16,280 nucleotides of DNA from Kiloniellales bacterium (GTDB taxonomy: Bacteria > Pseudomonadota > Alphaproteobacteria > Kiloniellales > JAKSBE01), in the NCBI GenBank assembly GCA_030067055.1, contig JASJAL010000046.1:1-16280 (forward strand). Direction: 5' to 3'. Of this stretch, positions 12,496 to 16,280 are shown piece by piece; positions within the stretch are counted from its first letter, which is position 1; every line of letters begins with the position of its first letter. Under the pieces are notes generated by a model. It did no database searches. It was not told the origin of the DNA and worked only from the letters and a program-made list of their open reading frames with translations. The translations under genes were made by a program, and so were the position numbers.

Positions 12496-14760
12496 ATGAG
12501 CAGCGAGCATCTGACCGAAGCCTCCGGCGCCGTGGGGGTCGGAAGCCTTGGGCTTGGCGAGCGGCTGACCCTGCCGATTTTTGCCGCCACCATCTTTCTC
12601 GGCGCCTTCCTGCTGTTCTCGGTCCAGCCGATGATCGCCAAGATGGTCCTGCCGCTGCTCGGCGGCTCGCCTTCGGTCTGGAACACGGCGATGGTGTTCT
12701 TCCAGGCGGCACTGCTGGCCGGCTACGCCTACGCCCATTTCGGCGTCCGCTGGCTGGGTCTGCGCCGGCAGAGCCTGGTGCACCTGGGGGTCCTGGCGCT
12801 GGCCTTCCTGGTTTGGCCGGTGGCCTTGCCCGACGGCTGGGTTCCGCCGGCCGAACGCTTCCCAGTGCTCTGGGTCCTGGCCTTGCTGTCGGTCACGGTC
12901 GGGCTGCCCTTCTTCGCAGTCTCGGCGACTGCCCCGGTCCTGCAGAAATGGTTCGCCCGGAGCGGCCACAGCCACGCGGCCGATCCCTACTTCCTCTACA
13001 GCACCAGCAACCTGGGCTCGGTTCTGGCCCTGCTGTCCTATCCCTTCGTCATGGAGCCGCTGCTGCGGCTGCAACAGCAGAACTGGGCCTGGTCGTGGGG
13101 CTACGTCGGACTTTGCGCGCTGATGGGGCTCTGCGTCCTGGCGATCTGGAAGCGGCTGGCCAAGCCGCTCCCTGCCATGGCCGCAGCCGCTGCGCCGCAG
13201 GCCGCAACCCCCGCACCCAGCTGGCGCCGGCGCGGGCGCTGGGTCGCGCTGGCCTTCGTGCCCTCCAGCCTCCTCCTCGGGGTGACCGCGCACATCACCA
13301 CCGACGTGGCGGCGACGCCGCTGTTCTGGGTCCTGCCGCTGGTGCTCTACCTGCTGACCTACGTGATCGTCTTCGCGCGGCGGCCCCTGCTCAAGCACGA
13401 CAAGGTCGGTCGGGCGCTGCCCTTCGTCCTGGCCTTGCTGCCGATCCTGTTCTTTTCCTCTCCGAACATCGTGGTGGCCGTCGGCGCGCACCTGGCGATC
13501 TTTTTCGCGGTCGCGCTGTTCTGCCACGGGGCCCTGGTCGCCTGCCGGCCGGCCGAGGACCACCTGACCGAGTTCTATCTTTGGATGTCGACCGGCGGCG
13601 TGCTCGGCGGCATCTTCAACGCGCTGCTCGCACCGATCCTCTTCCCGGCGATCTTCGAATACGTCCTGGTGCTGGCCCTGGCCTGTCTCTTTCTGCCGGC
13701 GGGGTCGGCCGGCCGCCGACCGGTCTGGGGCGATCTGCTGGTGCCGCTGGGCCTGGCCGGAGCCTTCGCGGTGCTGGCGCTCGCCGGGTTCGAGACGTCG
13801 ACCGGCGAGGGCTCGCTGGACGTCTTCCTGGTGCTCGTGGTGCTGAGCCTGGGAATCTTCCTCAGCCGCAGCCGGCCCTTGCGGATGACGGCGGTGATGC
13901 TGGTCGCGCTGTTGCTGCCGACGGCGATCGGCCAGTTCAGCGGCTCTTTGGCTATGGCGCGCAGCTTCTTCGGCGTCTATCGGGTGCTCGAGGTCGGCGA
14001 GGCCGGGCGCTTCCGGGTGCTGCTACACGGCACGACCGTGCACGGCGCCCAGGACCAGCGGCGCGGCTATCGCCGGACGCCGACCACCTACTACAGTCCC
14101 GAGGGACCCGTCGGCCAGATCTTCGAGGCACTCAACGGCCCGGCCGCGGGGGCACGGCCGCTCAAGAACGTGGGCCTGCTCGGCCTCGGGGTCGGTACGC
14201 TCGCCTGCTATCGGCGGCCCGACCAGGCCTGGACCTACTACGAGATTGACCCGGTGGTGGTCCGACTGGCCCGCGATCCGCGCTATTTCAGCTTTCTCGA
14301 GGACTGCGGAGCCGAGATCGAAATCGTCCTCGGCGACGGCCGGATCCAGCTGGCGGCCGCGGCCGATGCCGGCTACGACCTGCTGGTCCTGGATGCCTTC
14401 AGCTCCGACGCGGTGCCGCTTCACCTGCTGACCGTGGAGGCTTTGGCGCTTTACCGGCAAAAGACAGCGCGCGACGGCTTGATCCTGTATCACGTCTCGA
14501 ACCGCCATCTGGATCTGGCCCCGATGGTGGCGCGCCTGGCGGAAAGCCAGGGCCTGACGGCCTGGCGGCGGTCCCAGGTGATCCCAAAGGAAGAGAAAGA
14601 CCTCTACGCCGCCAGTTCCTCGGAGTGGGTGATCATGACCGCAGATCCAGGCCGGGCCGCCCTGCTCGACGGCTTACCGGATTGGCAGCGCCTGCCGGCC
14701 GATCCGGCGACGGACCTCTGGACCGACGACTTCTCCAACATCGTCGGCGTGATCCGCTGA
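12496..14760 (+). CDS. Membrane protein fused to a spermidine-synthase-like domain
   Basis: The 754-residue protein has two parts. Residues ~25-500 are a multi-pass hydrophobic region with helices at the start (LTLPIFAATIFLGAFLLFSV) and a transporter-like layout. Residues ~500-740 are a methyltransferase-fold domain of the spermidine-synthase type: GLLGLGVGTLACY (559-571), YEIDPVV, GDGRIQLA (about 613) and LDAFSSDAVP (about 632-641). The usual GGGDGG of true spermidine synthases, which supplies an Asp, is GLGVGTLA here, so polyamine synthesis is doubtful. Function is unknown; proteins of this architecture are usually called fused MFS/spermidine synthase. A -10-like GCTAGACC lies at 12453-12460 and AAAGG at 12481-12485 before the ATG. 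It converges on hslU with a 22-base gap. Confidence 0.88.
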   Translation: MSSEHLTEASGAVGVGSLGLGERLTLPIFAATIFLGAFLLFSVQPMIAKMVLPLLGGSPSVWNTAMVFFQAALLAGYAYAHFGVRWLGLRRQSLVHLGVLALAFLVWPVALPDGWVPPAERFPVLWVLALLSVTVGLPFFAVSATAPVLQKWFARSGHSHAADPYFLYSTSNLGSVLALLSYPFVMEPLLRLQQQNWAWSWGYVGLCALMGLCVLAIWKRLAKPLPAMAAAAAPQAATPAPSWRRRGRWVALAFVPSSLLLGVTAHITTDVAATPLFWVLPLVLYLLTYVIVFARRPLLKHDKVGRALPFVLALLPILFFSSPNIVVAVGAHLAIFFAVALFCHGALVACRPAEDHLTEFYLWMSTGGVLGGIFNALLAPILFPAIFEYVLVLALACLFLPAGSAGRRPVWGDLLVPLGLAGAFAVLALAGFETSTGEGSLDVFLVLVVLSLGIFLSRSRPLRMTAVMLVALLLPTAIGQFSGSLAMARSFFGVYRVLEVGEAGRFRVLLHGTTVHGAQDQRRGYRRTPTTYYSPEGPVGQIFEALNGPAAGARPLKNVGLLGLGVGTLACYRRPDQAWTYYEIDPVVVRLARDPRYFSFLEDCGAEIEIVLGDGRIQLAAAADAGYDLLVLDAFSSDAVPLHLLTVEALALYRQKTARDGLILYHVSNRHLDLAPMVARLAESQGLTAWRRSQVIPKEEKDLYAASSSEWVIMTADPGRAALLDGLPDWQRLPADPATDLWTDDFSNIVGVIR

Positions 14761-14782
14761 CGATCGGCCGCGGCTGGCAAGC

Positions 14783-16162
14783 CTAGAGAATGAACTTCGA
14801 GAGGTCGGCGTCCTTGGCGAGCTCGGCGACCCGCTCCTGAACCATCTTGGCGTCGATGGTGATGGTCTCGCCGCCCCGGTCGGTCGCGGTGAAGGAGATC
14901 TCCTCCAACAGCTTCTCCATCACGGTCTGCAGCCGCCGGGCGCCGATGTTCTCCACCGTGGCGTTGATCTCGGCGGCCAGGTCGGCCAGGGCGTCGATCG
15001 CCTCCTCGGTGAAGTCGAGGGTCACCTCCTCGGTGCCGATCAGGGCCTTGTACTGCGTGACCAGGCTGGCTTCGGGCTCGGTCAGGATGCGCTTGAAGTC
15101 GTCGCGGGTCAGCGCGTTCAGCTCGACCCGGATCGGCAGGCGACCCTGCAGTTCGGGCAGCAGGTCCGAGGGCTTGGCCAGGTGGAAGGCGCCGGAGGCG
15201 ACGAAGAGCACGTGGTCGGTCTTAACCGTGCCGTGCTTCGTCGTCACCGTGGTGCCCTCGATCAGCGGCAGCAGGTCGCGCTGCACGCCTTCGCGGCTGA
15301 CGTCGGCGCCCACGCGCTCCGAGCGGGCGGTGATCTTGTCGATCTCGTCCAGGAAGACGATGCCGTTCTGCTCGACCGCGGCGATCGCCTCGCCGACCAC
15401 CATCTCCTGGTCCAGGAGCTTGTCGCTCTCCTCCTCGATCAGAACCTGCATGGCCTGCTCGACGGTCAGGCGCCGCGGCTTTGTCCGGCCGCCGCCCAGG
15501 GCCTTTCCGAAGATCTCGTTGAGATTGATCATGCCCATCTGGGCGCCCGGCATGCCGGGGATGTCCATGGTCGGCAGCTGCATCCCGCCGAGATCGTTGA
15601 CCTGGATCTCGACCTCGCGCTCGTCCAGCTCGCCGCCGCGCAGCATCTGGCGGAACTTGGTCCGGGTCTCGGGCGCCGCATTCTCGCCGACCAGGGTGTC
15701 CAGCAGGCGCTCCTCGGCGGCCAGCTCGGCCTGGGCCAGGACCTCCTTGCGCAGGCGCTCCTGGGTCATGGTGATGGCGATCTCGACCAGGTCGCGGATG
15801 ATCTGCTCGACGTCCCGGCCGACGTAGCCGACCTCGGTGAACTTGGTCGCCTCGACCTTGAGGAAGGGCGCCTGGGCCAGGCGCGCCAGGCGTCGGGCGA
15901 TCTCGGTCTTGCCGACGCCGGTCGGCCCGATCATCAGGATGTTCTTGGGCAGGACTTCCTCGCGCAGGGCCTCGGGCAGCTGCTGGCGCCGCCAGCGGTT
16001 GCGCAGGGCGATGGCGACGGCGCGCTTGGCGGCGTCCTGGCCGACGATGAAGCGGTCGAGCTCGGAGACGATCTCGCGCGGCGAGAAGGCGCCGGGCTCG
16101 GGCTGTTCGCGACGCCCACCGGCGCTACGAGGCAGATAGGCTTTCGAGGATGACATTGTCAT
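14783..16162 (-). CDS. hslU: ATP-dependent protease ATPase subunit HslU
   Basis: HslU is the hexameric AAA+ unfoldase of the HslUV protease in the cytoplasm. The 459-residue protein has Walker A GPTGVGKT (79-86), pore loop GYVG (112-115), the intermediate domain (about 130-250), Walker B IVFLDEID (268-275) and a sensor-2 type GARRL. The C-terminus ends KFIL, the tail that docks into HslV. The recognisable start of the family ([17 protein letters not shown]) begins only at residue ~26, so the N-terminus is longer than usual. Two candidate ATGs exist (16162 and 16156). No ribosome site is visible; translation is probably coupled to hslV, whose last codons overlap by 38 bases. Convergent with the membrane protein gene. 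Confidence 0.95.
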   Translation of the reverse strand: MTMSSSKAYLPRSAGGRREQPEPGAFSPREIVSELDRFIVGQDAAKRAVAIALRNRWRRQQLPEALREEVLPKNILMIGPTGVGKTEIARRLARLAQAPFLKVEATKFTEVGYVGRDVEQIIRDLVEIAITMTQERLRKEVLAQAELAAEERLLDTLVGENAAPETRTKFRQMLRGGELDEREVEIQVNDLGGMQLPTMDIPGMPGAQMGMINLNEIFGKALGGGRTKPRRLTVEQAMQVLIEEESDKLLDQEMVVGEAIAAVEQNGIVFLDEIDKITARSERVGADVSREGVQRDLLPLIEGTTVTTKHGTVKTDHVLFVASGAFHLAKPSDLLPELQGRLPIRVELNALTRDDFKRILTEPEASLVTQYKALIGTEEVTLDFTEEAIDALADLAAEINATVENIGARRLQTVMEKLLEEISFTATDRGGETITIDAKMVQERVAELAKDADLSKFIL

Positions 16163-16280
16163 TTGTGTAGACGCAAATTCCCGCGGCGATGTCCATGGCC
16201 TTGCGCGCGATGGCCTCGGCGTCGAGGTCGTCGCGGTCGATCAGGGCGCGCGCCGCCGCCAGCGCGTAATTCCCGCCCGA
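16125..16280 (-). CDS. hslV: ATP-dependent protease subunit HslV, C-terminal part (runs off the right edge)
   Basis: Read on the minus strand, 51 codons and a TAG stop at 16127-16125 are visible. They begin [13 protein letters not shown] and continue to [20 protein letters not shown], the closing part of HslV. HslV is the threonine peptidase of HslUV; the catalytic N-terminal Thr is outside the window. After the conserved VILESL the protein has four extra codons before the stop. The last 38 bases are shared with hslU in another frame, so the two proteins are made from an overlapping message. Confidence 0.95.
   Translation of the reverse strand, partial: SGGNYALAAARALIDRDDLDAEAIARKAMDIAAGICVYTNDNVILESLSAS
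16150..16162. promoter_or_regulatory. Dyad covering both possible hslU start codons
   Basis: ATGACATTGTCAT is a 13-base dyad with six-base arms around one base. On the minus strand it contains both candidate ATG codons (16162-16160 and 16156-16154). In RNA it could form a five-base stem with a three-base loop, hiding the starts until ribosomes translating hslV open it. No ribosome binding site lies just upstream. Confidence 0.4.

Noticed and set aside
12454..13563. Minus-strand open frame of 369 codons opposite the membrane protein gene
   Set aside because: Gln/Asp/Arg-rich, as expected for the complement of Leu/Val/Ala-rich membrane codons; no family match recognised.
14761..14782. Terminator between the membrane protein gene and hslU
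   Set aside because: Only a short GC-rich stretch (GGCCGCGGC) without a T-tract; not enough to call.
1..16280. CRISPR array, tRNA, rRNA, transposase or phage genes
   Set aside because: No regularly spaced repeats, cloverleaf-like segments, transposase motifs or target-site duplications were seen on reading the window.

Overview
This window is GC-rich DNA with tightly packed genes and almost certainly comes from an alphaproteobacterium, probably of the Rhodospirillales/Kiloniellales type. The evidence is gene order: hemE diverges from a ppsR-maf-aroE-coaE-dnaQ run, followed by secB and fxsA on the opposite strand, then a Tim44-domain gene and mltA. This is the block that flanks the chromosome replication origin in Caulobacter and relatives. 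The species cannot be fixed from the sequence alone.

Layout. Positions 1-48 hold the first 16 codons of hemE (minus strand). Positions 63-462 are non-coding and look like the chromosomal origin (oriC): near-consensus DnaA boxes, an AT-rich segment, four GANTC sites and several palindromes. From 463 to 4071 a compact plus-strand run encodes PpsR, a Maf nucleotide pyrophosphatase, AroE, CoaE and DnaQ, with overlaps or very short gaps. SecB and FxsA follow on the minus strand (4096-5229). A 216-base divergent intergenic region (5230-5445) carries repeats and a strong hairpin. The plus-strand genes then encode a Tim44-domain membrane protein and the lipoprotein lytic transglycosylase MltA.

From 7462 to 10825 come a small unrecognised protein and a complete lutABC lactate-oxidation cassette. 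An Smr-domain protein follows, then a GFA-family zinc protein, a short XRE-type regulator and a large membrane protein fused to a spermidine-synthase-like domain. On the minus strand at the right edge are hslU and the 3' end of hslV, which together form the HslUV protease and overlap by 38 bases.

The genes form housekeeping groups rather than one pathway: replication start and proofreading (oriC, dnaQ), cofactor and amino-acid precursors (coaE, aroE), protein export and envelope (secB, tim44, mltA), proteolysis (hslUV) and lactate use (lutABC). I see no mobile element, phage, CRISPR array, tRNA or rRNA, and no clear new multi-gene system. The most valuable points are the probable origin, the hslV/hslU overlap with its dyad at the start codons, the lut cassette placed between mltA and smr, and the hairpin before the Tim44 gene.
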